Part shown: positions 25,039 to 32,503 of the stretch, piece after piece
How the letters are laid out: each line of letters starts with the position of its first letter
Numbering within the stretch: the stretch's first letter is position 1
DNA from: Bog-756 sp035949055
GTDB lineage: Bacteria; Actinomycetota; Acidimicrobiia; Acidimicrobiales; RAAP-2
Direction: 5' to 3'
NCBI GenBank assembly: GCA_035949055.1
Contig: DASZIO010000053.1
Location: forward strand, 186,001-250,000
Length of the DNA stretch: 64,000 bases
Translations under genes and position numbers: made by a program
Notes under the pieces: model-generated
What the model saw: only the letters and a program-made list of their open reading frames with translations
The model's database searches: none
Told to the model about the DNA's origin: nothing

Positions 25039-26088
25039 GTGGCAGACCTCCGCCGGGCGACCGGTCCCGGCCGGGTCAACCTGATCGGGGACCACACCGA
25101 TTACAACGACGGCCTCGCCCTGCCCATGGCCATCGATCTGGGCGTGTCCGTCGAGTGGCAGCCGGCCGACGGCGACGAGCAGACGCTGTCGGTAACCTCG
25201 GCGGCATTCGAGGGCCGGGTCGAGCTCCCGATCGGGCCCAGCGTCCCCGTCGACCCGGCCACCGTCGAGCCACCATGGGCCAGGCTCATCGCGGCGATGG
25301 TCACCGTGGTTCCGCCGGAGTCGGGCGGCACCCTCCGCATCGACGGCACCCTTCCGATCGGCGCCGGATTGTCGTCGAGTGCTGCGCTGTTGGTGACGCT
25401 GGCCGAGGTGTTCGGGGCGACCGGTTCGCCCTGGACGATCGCCTCGGTTTGCCGCGAGGCCGAGCACCGCTGCGGGGTCCCGGTGGGGGCGATGGACCCG
25501 CTGGTCTGTGCCGGTGGCCGGCGGGACCATGCGCTCCTCATCGACTTCGCCGCCATGACCGCTACGCCGGTGCCCCTGCCGGACGGGGCCGACATCGTGG
25601 TGGTCGATTCCGGCCGACGTCGGTCCCTCAGGGATGCGCCCTATGCCGAGCGGGTCGAGGAATGCCATGCGGCCGCCGCGGTCGTCGGCCCGTTGGGACT
25701 GGCCAGTCCCTCGGACCTGGCCGCGGTGCACGATCCCCGGCTGCGCCGGCGCTGCCGCCACGTCGTGACGGAGTGCGCGAGAGTCCGGGGCACGGCCGAC
25801 GCCTTCCGGTCGGGCGACCTGGCCGCGGCTGGTGCGCTGATGACCGAGAGCCACCGCAGCCTGGCGCAGGACTTCGAGGTGTCGACACCGGACGTCGACG
25901 GCCTCGTGGATCGCCTGGTCTCCACCCCCGGGGTCCTCGGGGCCCGGCTGACCGGCGCCGGCTTCGGCGGCTGTGTAGTGGCCCTGTGCCACGCGGGAGC
26001 GCTCGACCCCGGCGGCATCGTCGGCCTCACCAGGCCGATCTGGCACGTCGTGGCCACTGACGGCACCGTGGCCCGGCGGTCGCGCTAG
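25039..26088 (+). CDS. galK: Galactokinase-like GHMP kinase
   Basis: 349-residue GHMP kinase. Motif 1 is GPGRVNLIGDHTDYNDG (galactokinase signature, with Asp where Glu is usual in GEHTDYN), motif 2 is PIGAGLSSSAALLV, motif 3 is ARLTGAGFGGCVVAL. The GTG at 25039 is chosen because AAAGGAG precedes it with ~7-nt spacing; an in-frame ATG further up (24,999) lacks this. The N-terminus is therefore ~15-20 residues shorter than in E. coli GalK. No galT or galE is adjacent, so the physiological sugar is not certain. Confidence 0.87.
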   Translation: MADLRRATGPGRVNLIGDHTDYNDGLALPMAIDLGVSVEWQPADGDEQTLSVTSAAFEGRVELPIGPSVPVDPATVEPPWARLIAAMVTVVPPESGGTLRIDGTLPIGAGLSSSAALLVTLAEVFGATGSPWTIASVCREAEHRCGVPVGAMDPLVCAGGRRDHALLIDFAAMTATPVPLPDGADIVVVDSGRRRSLRDAPYAERVEECHAAAAVVGPLGLASPSDLAAVHDPRLRRRCRHVVTECARVRGTADAFRSGDLAAAGALMTESHRSLAQDFEVSTPDVDGLVDRLVSTPGVLGARLTGAGFGGCVVALCHAGALDPGGIVGLTRPIWHVVATDGTVARRSR

Positions 26089-26090
26089 CG

Positions 26091-26282
26091 CTACGTCGCC
26101 GGTACCTCGTCCTTCAGGTTCTGCCGCAGCCAGCTGCGCACCTCTTCGGTGTCCTCGTGCCCGTGAGCCGAGACGGCATGCTGGGTGGCCGCCACGACCA
26201 CTTCGTCTTCCTCGCCCGCGATGGTGAGCGTGCACCCACCCTGACTCGGGAAGTCCCGACAATCGGCAACTTTTCTGCCCAT
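26091..26282 (-). CDS. DUF1059 small protein
   Basis: 63-residue protein, MGRKVADCRDFPSQGGCTLTIAGEEDEVVVAATQHAVSAHGHEDTEEVRSWLRQNLKDE. This matches the DUF1059 family of small actinobacterial and proteobacterial proteins of unknown function; the Cys and the two His in QHAVSAHGH are conserved. AAAGGA sits 7 nt before the ATG. Its stop is 2 bp from the galK stop on the opposite strand. Confidence 0.88.
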   Translation of the reverse strand: MGRKVADCRDFPSQGGCTLTIAGEEDEVVVAATQHAVSAHGHEDTEEVRSWLRQNLKDEVPAT

Positions 26283-26342
26283 CGGCTGATCCTTTCTCCC
26301 GCTCCCTCGCGTAACCCGTCCCGGACGCCCAGCGCCTGAAGT

Positions 26343-27389
26343 TCAGGGCTTGGCTTCGAGCACCATGTTGAACGGGGTCTCGGCGACCCGGCGGAAGCTC
26401 TTGAAGCCGGCCGAGGTGACGATGTCGCGAAGCCGGGCCTCGCCCGCCTGGGCGCCCAAGGCCGCCCCGACATCCTGGGACAGCGAGCTCGGGGTGCAGA
26501 GCAGCGTCGAGAACGCGTAGTAGGCGGCACCGACTGGATTGATGTTGTCGCTCAGGTCCTCACCTGCAAACGGCTCGACGAGCAGGAGCGTGCCGTCGGG
26601 CTCGAGTCGCTCGCGGACGTGGGCGCAGGCTCCCGCCGGGTCACCCATGTCGTGCAGGCAGTCGAAGAAGCAGACGAGGTCGTAGGTACCACCGAACGTG
26701 GCTGCGGTGGCGACACCGAACTCGACCCGATCGGCCAGCCCGGCTTCGGCGGCCCGCTTGCGGGCGGCATCCACCGAACCGTCGTGTGCGTCGAAGCCGG
26801 TGACCGTCGACTCGGGATAGGCCTCGGCCAGCAGCAAGGCCGACGCTCCGTGTCCACACCCGACGTCGGCGATGCGAGCACCCGCGTTGAGCTTCGCCTC
26901 GACGCTGTCGAGTGCGGGTATCCACGTGCTCGTCAGGTTGTTGAGATAGCCCGGACGGAAGAATCGTTCGCAGCCTCCCAGCACGTGCTGGTCGTGGGCT
27001 CCCCACGCATAGCCCTCCCCCGTCTGGAAGCGCTCGGCAATCGTGTCGGTCGCGTACACCGAACCGAGCGCGGTCTCGAAGGCGCCGATGACGCAGGCGG
27101 GGCTGGTCTCATCGGTGAGGGGGATGGCGTGCTCCTCCGGGAGGCTGAATCGCCCTTCGCCGTCATAGGACACATAACCCCGGGCCGCCTGGGCGCTCAG
27201 CCACTCGCGGACGTAGCGCTCCGCCGTGCCGGTCGACTCGGCCAGCTCCCCAGGAGTGAGCCACCCCGAGCCCCGCATGGCTCGGTACAGCCCGAGCTTG
27301 TCGCCGATCACCACCATCGCGCCACCCAACATGGCGCCCACATCGCCGACCGCCTGGCCGACGAACTCCATCATCGCCTGCTCGTCCAT
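26343..27389 (-). CDS. SAM-dependent methyltransferase with N-terminal winged helix
   Basis: 348-residue protein. The N-terminal ~100 residues form a winged-helix dimerisation domain (LTPGELAESTGTAERYVREWLSAQAARGYV), and the C-terminal part is a class I methyltransferase with ADVGCGHGASALLLAEAYP as SAM-binding motif I and YDLVCFFDCLHDMGDP as motif IV region. It resembles mycobacterial Rv2258c-type enzymes. The ATG at 27389 follows GGGAGGGAAGGG closely. It is divergent from a TetR regulator that probably controls it; the substrate is unknown. Confidence 0.9.
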   Translation of the reverse strand: MDEQAMMEFVGQAVGDVGAMLGGAMVVIGDKLGLYRAMRGSGWLTPGELAESTGTAERYVREWLSAQAARGYVSYDGEGRFSLPEEHAIPLTDETSPACVIGAFETALGSVYATDTIAERFQTGEGYAWGAHDQHVLGGCERFFRPGYLNNLTSTWIPALDSVEAKLNAGARIADVGCGHGASALLLAEAYPESTVTGFDAHDGSVDAARKRAAEAGLADRVEFGVATAATFGGTYDLVCFFDCLHDMGDPAGACAHVRERLEPDGTLLLVEPFAGEDLSDNINPVGAAYYAFSTLLCTPSSLSQDVGAALGAQAGEARLRDIVTSAGFKSFRRVAETPFNMVLEAKP

Positions 27390-27616
27390 CTGACCCTTCC
27401 CTCCCTTGAGCTGGTTGCCACTGCTCTCGGAGACCGGGCGTCCGCCGAAAAAGGCCATCCCCCTGCGTGGCCCGACCTCGTCCAATCGACTCGGTGGCAT
27501 TGTTGAGTCGACCGACTTGGTTCAATGTATTATACGCTCGACTAACCGGTCAAGACCGAGTTGAGGAGGAACGTGGGGTCCCTGGCAGCCATGGCCACGG
27601 TCCGTACCATCGTCTG
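27390..27616. promoter_or_regulatory. Intergenic control region between methyltransferase and TetR genes
   Basis: A locally A+T-rich patch contains a perfect TATAAT on the minus strand (27534-27529), oriented toward the methyltransferase gene, with TTGACC 13 nt upstream of it. Inverted arms AGTCGA (27506-27511) and TCGACT (27538-27543) bracket the TATAAT and could be a TetR operator. On the plus strand, TACCAT (27605-27610) ends 6 nt before the TetR ATG. Confidence 0.5.
27605..27610 (+). promoter_or_regulatory. Leaderless -10 of the tetR gene
   Basis: TACCAT followed by 6 nt and the ATG at 27617. Confidence 0.6.
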
Positions 27617-28255
27617 ATGGCGCGGGCCTGGGAGGAACGGCAGGTCACCGAGGCGAGACAACTGGCCACCGTCGCCCTGATGGACGCGGCCGAGCGCCTC
27701 CTGTACGAGGCCGGGTACGCCGGGGTGACCACTCGGGCGGTGGCCGAGGCCGCCGGGGTGAACCACGGACTCGTGCACTACTACTTCGGATCGATGGAGG
27801 AGCTGCTCACCCAGACGCTCCAGCGTTTCGTCGACCAGTTGGCCGAGGCCCTCGAGGCGCTCTACGCCGATCCGACCTTGACCTTCGCCGAGAAGTGGAG
27901 GCTGGGCGCCCAGTTCTGGGTGGACGAGCCGACGTCACGATTTCCCAAGATCCTCCTCGAGCTGCTGGCCATGGGCTGGAACATGCCGGCGCTGCGGGCA
28001 CGGCTCACCGAGGTGCATGCCCGGTTCCGCGGGATCTTCGAGCATCATTTCGGACAGGCCCTGCGGGACTACGGACTCGACCAGGACGAGTTCCCGCTCA
28101 AGGTCATCGTGGGGGCGGTCACCAGCTTCCAGCTCGGGCTCATCGTCGAAGGTCTGTCCAGCGTCCACGAGAACCACCAGGAGCTTCTCGACTGGATTCA
28201 ACGGTGGATCGACGGTCTCGAGGCCCACCGCCAACCACGGGCCCCAGACGGCTGA
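27617..28255 (+). CDS. TetR family transcriptional regulator
   Basis: 212-residue regulator. The N-terminal helix-turn-helix is VTTRAVAEAAGVNHGLVHYYFGSMEELL (residues ~37-64), the standard TetR HTH ending in the YYF motif; the C-terminal ~140 residues form the helical ligand-binding and dimerisation domain. The ATG at 27617 is supported by TACCAT 6 nt upstream. Being divergent from the methyltransferase gene, it most likely represses that gene and itself. The ligand is unknown. Confidence 0.92.
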   Translation: MARAWEERQVTEARQLATVALMDAAERLLYEAGYAGVTTRAVAEAAGVNHGLVHYYFGSMEELLTQTLQRFVDQLAEALEALYADPTLTFAEKWRLGAQFWVDEPTSRFPKILLELLAMGWNMPALRARLTEVHARFRGIFEHHFGQALRDYGLDQDEFPLKVIVGAVTSFQLGLIVEGLSSVHENHQELLDWIQRWIDGLEAHRQPRAPDG

Positions 28256-28297
28256 GGCCGCGGGGCACTCCGTCAGCACCGGCCTGCGGCCAGTCAG

Positions 28298-28317
28298 CCG
28301 GTGGCCCGGCCCACCGG
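28298..28317. terminator. GC hairpin between convergent TetR and PH-domain genes
   Basis: Seven-bp stem (CCGGTGG / CCACCGG) with a 6-nt loop, no T-tract. A possible bidirectional terminator. Confidence 0.4.
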
Positions 28318-28340
28318 AGCGGGCGCCTGGACCTCACCGA

Positions 28341-28832
28341 TCATCCCGGTCGGGGCTCAGGCGGCTGGAGCCGGCGGTTGATGACCCGGCGGAGGATGAC
28401 CGGCTTGCGAACGTCGTCGATGACCCGGAGCTCGTCGAGCCCGCGGATCTCGAGCTCGAGCTGGCCGGTGCCGATGAGGCGGCGCCAGAGCGATTGGACG
28501 GCGCTCACCGACTCGATCTCGGCCAAGCGGGTCTCTGATTGCTGACCGGACAGCACCCCCCACTGTTCGATGATGCGGAACGAGGTGAGCACCAGGCTGG
28601 TCGTCCACCACCGCACCACGCGCCCGGCCAACCACAGGCACGGGACCGCGACGATCAGGCCCTCGACCCAGTGCAGCACCACCGAGGTGTGCGGTACGCC
28701 CACGTCCAGGGCGACCCCAATGCCGACCACGACCAGCGAGACGGCGAGCGGACCGGACAGGCACGACCAATGGGGCCTGATGTCGACCAGAACCTCCTCG
28801 CCGGGTTGGAGCTCGAGACGGTGGGCGGCCAA
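28341..28832 (-). CDS. PH-domain (DUF304-like) membrane protein
   Basis: About 163 residues. After a short N-terminal stretch (LELQPGEEVLVDIRPHW) come two hydrophobic segments (LAVSLVVVGIGVALDVGV and VEGLIVAVPCLWLAGRVV), then a bacterial PH domain with WWTTSLVLTSFRIIEQWGVLSGQQSETRLAEIESV. Proteins of this kind are usually small membrane proteins of unknown role. The start is uncertain: a TTG at 28832, 5 nt after the ddl stop, keeps the gene clear of ddl; the frame stays open to 28985 inside ddl. It is the last gene after hydrolase-murF-ddl. Confidence 0.72.
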   Translation of the reverse strand: MAAHRLELQPGEEVLVDIRPHWSCLSGPLAVSLVVVGIGVALDVGVPHTSVVLHWVEGLIVAVPCLWLAGRVVRWWTTSLVLTSFRIIEQWGVLSGQQSETRLAEIESVSAVQSLWRRLIGTGQLELEIRGLDELRVIDDVRKPVILRRVINRRLQPPEPRPG

Positions 28833-28837
28833 CCGCC

Positions 28838-29956
28838 TCAGCCCAGCTTGCCGGCAATCGATCCGGCCGCCCGCAGGACCGTCCCGTCGGCTCCCTCGGC
28901 CGAATAAGCATGGGTGGGCCGCGCACGGGCCTCGGCCAGTAGGTCGTCGAGCAGGGTGGTGAAGGGAAGTGGCGGGTTCACCCACAGGTAACGGGCCAGC
29001 GAGCCTGGGATCGTGTTGATCTCGTTGACCAGCGCCTCACGGCCGTCGGAGAGGAAATCGATGCGAGCCACCCCACGCATGCCGGTGACGTCGGCGATGC
29101 GCTCAGAGGCCTGTCGGATCTCCTTCTCGAGCTCGGAGGGGATGTCGGCCGGAAGCTCGCGGGGGGCGCCGGCCATCCCCTCGCCTGGCACGTACTTGTC
29201 GCGGTAGTCAAGGATGTCGGACGAGGTGTCGGCCCGGATCGGACGTTCGATGGCGGACAGCTCCAGCTGAGGCCACGTACGCACTGCCACCTGTAGATCG
29301 GTGAGTTCGGGGCGGTAGGGCTCGAGCACCGCCCCGGAGCGGAGATGGCGGTTCACGGCCAGCCGGGCCCGAGCGGTGGCGAAGTCCTCCACCACCTCGA
29401 TGCCGATCGACGAGCCGCCGAACCGCGGTTTGACGATGTAGGGCCCCGGGAAGTCGGGCGGGTCTCCTACCGGGCGCAGCAGCACCCGCGGCAAGGCGGG
29501 CAGGCCGGCTGTCGCCACCAGCGCCCCGGAGCCCAGCTTGTCCATGCCGATGGCCGCGCCCGCCACCGTCGGCCCCGCGTAGGGAACCGCGGCGAGGTCC
29601 AGCGCCGCCTGCAACGTGCCGTCCTCCCCGGGCCCGCCATGGCAACACACCAGGGCCGCGTCGAAAGCCAGCGGCTTCCCCCGGCCCCGGCGCCCTTGCT
29701 CGGCGAACCCACCGTCGGGGGCGGCGGTGAATTGCAGCCCGACCGCGCCCCGCGGCACACCTTCGAGGAACGAGTCCGCCTCGAGGCCGGGGTCGACCTC
29801 GTACCACTCGCCGGTCTTGGACCAGAACAGAGACCGCACCGACGGCGGCGGTCGGTCGGATCGCCCGGCCAGGGCCCTGGCCGCCTGCAGACCGGTGAGC
29901 ACGCTGACGTCGTGCTCCGGCGACGGCCCTCCGAAGATGACGGCGACTTCGGGCAC
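28838..29956 (-). CDS. ddl: D-alanine--D-alanine ligase
   Basis: 372-residue ATP-grasp ligase that makes the D-Ala-D-Ala dipeptide for peptidoglycan. MPEVAVIFGGPSPEHDVSVLTG is the N-terminal motif; CCHGGPGEDGTLQAALDLAAVPYAGP is the HG-GEDG block; IVKPRFGGSSIGI is the ATP-binding loop; NEINTIPGS carries metal-binding Glu/Asn. GGAGG precedes the GTG start by 11 nt. It lies 76 bp after murF, its pathway partner, which joins D-Ala-D-Ala to UDP-MurNAc-tripeptide. Confidence 0.93.
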   Translation of the reverse strand: MPEVAVIFGGPSPEHDVSVLTGLQAARALAGRSDRPPPSVRSLFWSKTGEWYEVDPGLEADSFLEGVPRGAVGLQFTAAPDGGFAEQGRRGRGKPLAFDAALVCCHGGPGEDGTLQAALDLAAVPYAGPTVAGAAIGMDKLGSGALVATAGLPALPRVLLRPVGDPPDFPGPYIVKPRFGGSSIGIEVVEDFATARARLAVNRHLRSGAVLEPYRPELTDLQVAVRTWPQLELSAIERPIRADTSSDILDYRDKYVPGEGMAGAPRELPADIPSELEKEIRQASERIADVTGMRGVARIDFLSDGREALVNEINTIPGSLARYLWVNPPLPFTTLLDDLLAEARARPTHAYSAEGADGTVLRAAGSIAGKLG

Positions 29957-30032
29957 GGTGGGTCAATCCTCCGATCGGCGAGTGCGTGGGGACCTGTCCG
30001 CCCCACTTTGGGCGGTCCGGCGGCCCGACGGC

Positions 30033-31670
30033 TCAAGGGTAGTGGTCCGGCAGATCGTTCTCGTACAGCACCGCGTCTCCCGATCCGAGGCTCTGCCGCA
30101 CCCAGGCCACAGCCTGGTCCCGGCGGCCGACCCGACGGACGCGCAGCGGTGAGCCCGGCACCGAGGCCGCCCCGGTCATGAGGGCACGGCGATTGGTGCG
30201 GCCCACCACCAGGAGGTCCGTTGCCACCCCGGCGCAGGCCGCGGCCAGACGCCGGTTCTCCTCGGCTTGCCGGCGACCGAGTTCGACCATTCCCGGGGTG
30301 ACGACGACCCGGCGGCGTCCCGCCGGCCGCTCCGGCGAACCATCCGGCGCGCGGTCAGCCGGAGCTCGGTCGAGCATGGCGAGCGCCTCGGCCGCCCCGG
30401 CCGGATTGGCGTTGTAGGTGTCATCGAGGATGGTGACGCCCGTTGGAGCGCGCACCGCCTCCAGCCGGTGCTCGACCGCAGGGAGATGTCCCAGGCGGGC
30501 GACGAGTTCACCGCGCTCCACCCCGAGCGCCAGGGCCACGGCGATGGCGCAGGCCAGGTTGGTGGGTTGCAACCCCGACGGGACCCGCACACCGTCGGCC
30601 AGCCGCCGGCCGACGGTGTGCACCGACAGCCGTGTCCCGTCAGGGCTCCGCTCCACACAGACATCGGCCGCCGGGTCGACCGCCGAGCAGCGGAGCACTC
30701 GCTTGCCATCAGCCGCGGCCCGATCGGCCAGCACGGCCAGTCGCTTGTCGTCGACCTGGAGCACGACCGTGGCCGCACGATCGATGATCTCCGATTTTGC
30801 CTCGACGATGCGCTCCTCGGTGCCGAACCGCTCGAGGTGGACCGGCCCGATGGCCGTGATGACGGCGATGTCCGGCGGACACCAGCGGCAGAGGTCGGCG
30901 ATCTCCCCCGCCCCGTAGGTACCCATCTCGGCTACGAACACCTCGGTGCCTTCGGCCAAGTGCTCGTTGACGGCCCGGGCCAGGCCCACCCGGTTGTTGA
31001 AGCTGGCCGGCGTGGCCACGACGGTGCGGCCCGGTCGGAGCAGGTGAGCGATATGGCTCTTGGTCGAGGTCTTCCCATAGGAGCCGGTAACCGCCACCAC
31101 GCAGGGGTCAACCCGCTGGAGCCGGGCTGCGGCGGCCTCGACGAAGGGCTCCGACAGACGATGCTCGATCGGCGCGGTCACGGCGCAGGCCAGGTCCACC
31201 AGCGCCGGAACGATCAGGGCGGCCACCACGGCCGCGGGCGAGGCCAACCCGCTCACTAGTCCCGCCACCATGACGAGGATCACCAAGGCAGCCGAGACGG
31301 CGGCGAGCGTCCGCAGCCGGCGCGTCCAGACCAGGGGGGCGGTCCGGCCGCGCACCGTGAGGCCGAGGGGGCCGAACGCCACGACGCCCGCGGTCACCAC
31401 ACCGACGGGTGGCCAGCCCACCGAGACCATGGCGGCCACCACCGCCAGGACGGCCAGGCCTTTATTCCCGGGCGACGACACCCACCAGCGGCCCGCGAAG
31501 CGAGAGACCGAGCCGGCCAGGTAGTGCTCACGCTGCGCCACGCGCAGCCACCGGAGCCCGGCGGGCCCGCAGGCCGCCAGGCCGCAGGCCACGGTGATCC
31601 AAGCGACACCGTCGTGCAGCCGGGCCGGGCCGACCAGCGCGAGCAGGAGGTGAGCTGCCTCTCCGATCAC
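30033..31670 (-). CDS. murF: Mur ligase family protein (MurF-like) with N-terminal membrane domain
   Basis: 545 residues. The N-terminal ~170 residues hold five or six hydrophobic segments (AWITVACGLAACGPAGL, NKGLAVLAVVAAMVSVGW, VVTAGVVAFGPLGL, LAAVSAALVILVMVAGLVSGL, AAVVAALIVPALVDLA). The Mur ligase part follows: ATP loop VAVTGSYGKTSTKSHIAHLL, NNRVGLARAVNEHL, a carbamylated-Lys-like region AEMGTYGAGEIADLC, and DDTYNANPAGAAEAL of the C-terminal domain. These are MurF-type motifs, and ddl is next, so ligation of D-Ala-D-Ala to the UDP-MurNAc-tripeptide is likely. The N-terminal membrane module is not part of canonical MurF. GTG start overlaps the hydrolase stop by 4 bp. Confidence 0.85.
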   Translation of the reverse strand: MIGEAAHLLLALVGPARLHDGVAWITVACGLAACGPAGLRWLRVAQREHYLAGSVSRFAGRWWVSSPGNKGLAVLAVVAAMVSVGWPPVGVVTAGVVAFGPLGLTVRGRTAPLVWTRRLRTLAAVSAALVILVMVAGLVSGLASPAAVVAALIVPALVDLACAVTAPIEHRLSEPFVEAAAARLQRVDPCVVAVTGSYGKTSTKSHIAHLLRPGRTVVATPASFNNRVGLARAVNEHLAEGTEVFVAEMGTYGAGEIADLCRWCPPDIAVITAIGPVHLERFGTEERIVEAKSEIIDRAATVVLQVDDKRLAVLADRAAADGKRVLRCSAVDPAADVCVERSPDGTRLSVHTVGRRLADGVRVPSGLQPTNLACAIAVALALGVERGELVARLGHLPAVEHRLEAVRAPTGVTILDDTYNANPAGAAEALAMLDRAPADRAPDGSPERPAGRRRVVVTPGMVELGRRQAEENRRLAAACAGVATDLLVVGRTNRRALMTGAASVPGSPLRVRRVGRRDQAVAWVRQSLGSGDAVLYENDLPDHYP

Positions 31671-32473
31671 GGGGCGCCGCGGGTCGGGTCGGCGACGACG
31701 CTCCCCCGCGATCGCCCCGATCCCGTCCGAGCCACGATCGCCTCGCGCATGGCCCCCGGTGCCTCGGTCGGTGTCAGGTGCCCGACCCCCGGGAGGGTGA
31801 GGAGCGTGGCCGACGGGAAGAGCGGCCGGGCCCGGACCGCCACCTCGACGGGCACTTCGGTGTCTCCCTCGCCCCAGACCAGCTGGACCGGGCAGGCGAT
31901 GGTCTCCAGCAGCTCGGCATAGTCCTCGGCCAACACCCTGACGAACACGCCACGCATGACTCCTTCGGCCGCCCGGTAGTCCGCGGACCCGTACCGGTGG
32001 CGGGCCGCCTCGAGGCGTGCGTCGCCCAACAGGCCCACCCGATGGAGCATCCGCACCACCCGATAGCCGGTGGCCGGACGCCGGCGACCCCCGGCCCGAT
32101 CGAGGAGCGGGACCCCGCTGAGCACCAGCCGCTCGATGCGGTCCGGAACCAGTCCCTGTAGCCGGACGGCCACCCGTCCACCAAAGGAGTGGCCGACGAC
32201 GACGATCCGGTCGCTGAGGAGCCCGGGCTCGGTGAAGAGGGGCAGAAGCTGGCGCGCGTACTCCTCGGTACCCCACGGCTCAGGCGGTGCTGGGGTGGCC
32301 CCGAAGCCGAACAGGTCGGGAGCGATCGCCGCGGGGGTGGCCGACTCCCCGTCGTCGAAGATGGAGGCGAAGTCATGATGGTCGCGCCGCCAGCCGTGAA
32401 GGGCGAGCACCGTCGGCACCCCGCGCCCCCAGGCTCCGCCGAACAGACGGCCGTCGGCGAACGACTTCAGCAC
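31667..32473 (-). CDS. Alpha/beta hydrolase
   Basis: 268-residue alpha/beta-fold hydrolase. VLALHGWRRDHHDF contains the oxyanion HG motif, VVVGHSFGGRVAVRL is the nucleophile elbow with Ser, and LPGVGHLTPTEAP holds the catalytic His. I chose GTG at 32473 because TAGGGT lies exactly 6 nt upstream; the ATG two codons earlier (32479) abuts that hexamer. It is coupled to murF by a 4-bp overlap and starts 30 bp from the divergent helicase gene. Function in the envelope operon is unknown. Confidence 0.85.
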   Translation of the reverse strand: MLKSFADGRLFGGAWGRGVPTVLALHGWRRDHHDFASIFDDGESATPAAIAPDLFGFGATPAPPEPWGTEEYARQLLPLFTEPGLLSDRIVVVGHSFGGRVAVRLQGLVPDRIERLVLSGVPLLDRAGGRRRPATGYRVVRMLHRVGLLGDARLEAARHRYGSADYRAAEGVMRGVFVRVLAEDYAELLETIACPVQLVWGEGDTEVPVEVAVRARPLFPSATLLTLPGVGHLTPTEAPGAMREAIVARTGSGRSRGSVVADPTRGAP

Positions 32474-32479
32474 CGGCAT

Positions 32480-32495
32480 ACCCTACCGATAGCCT
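32480..32495. promoter_or_regulatory. Back-to-back leaderless -10 elements of hydrolase and uvrD-like gene
   Basis: TAGGGT on the minus strand (32485-32480), 6 nt before the GTG at 32473, and TAGCCT on the plus strand (32490-32495), 8 nt before the GTG at 32504. Only 4 nt separate the two hexamers. Confidence 0.55.
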
Positions 32496-32503
32496 CAGCC
32501 CCT

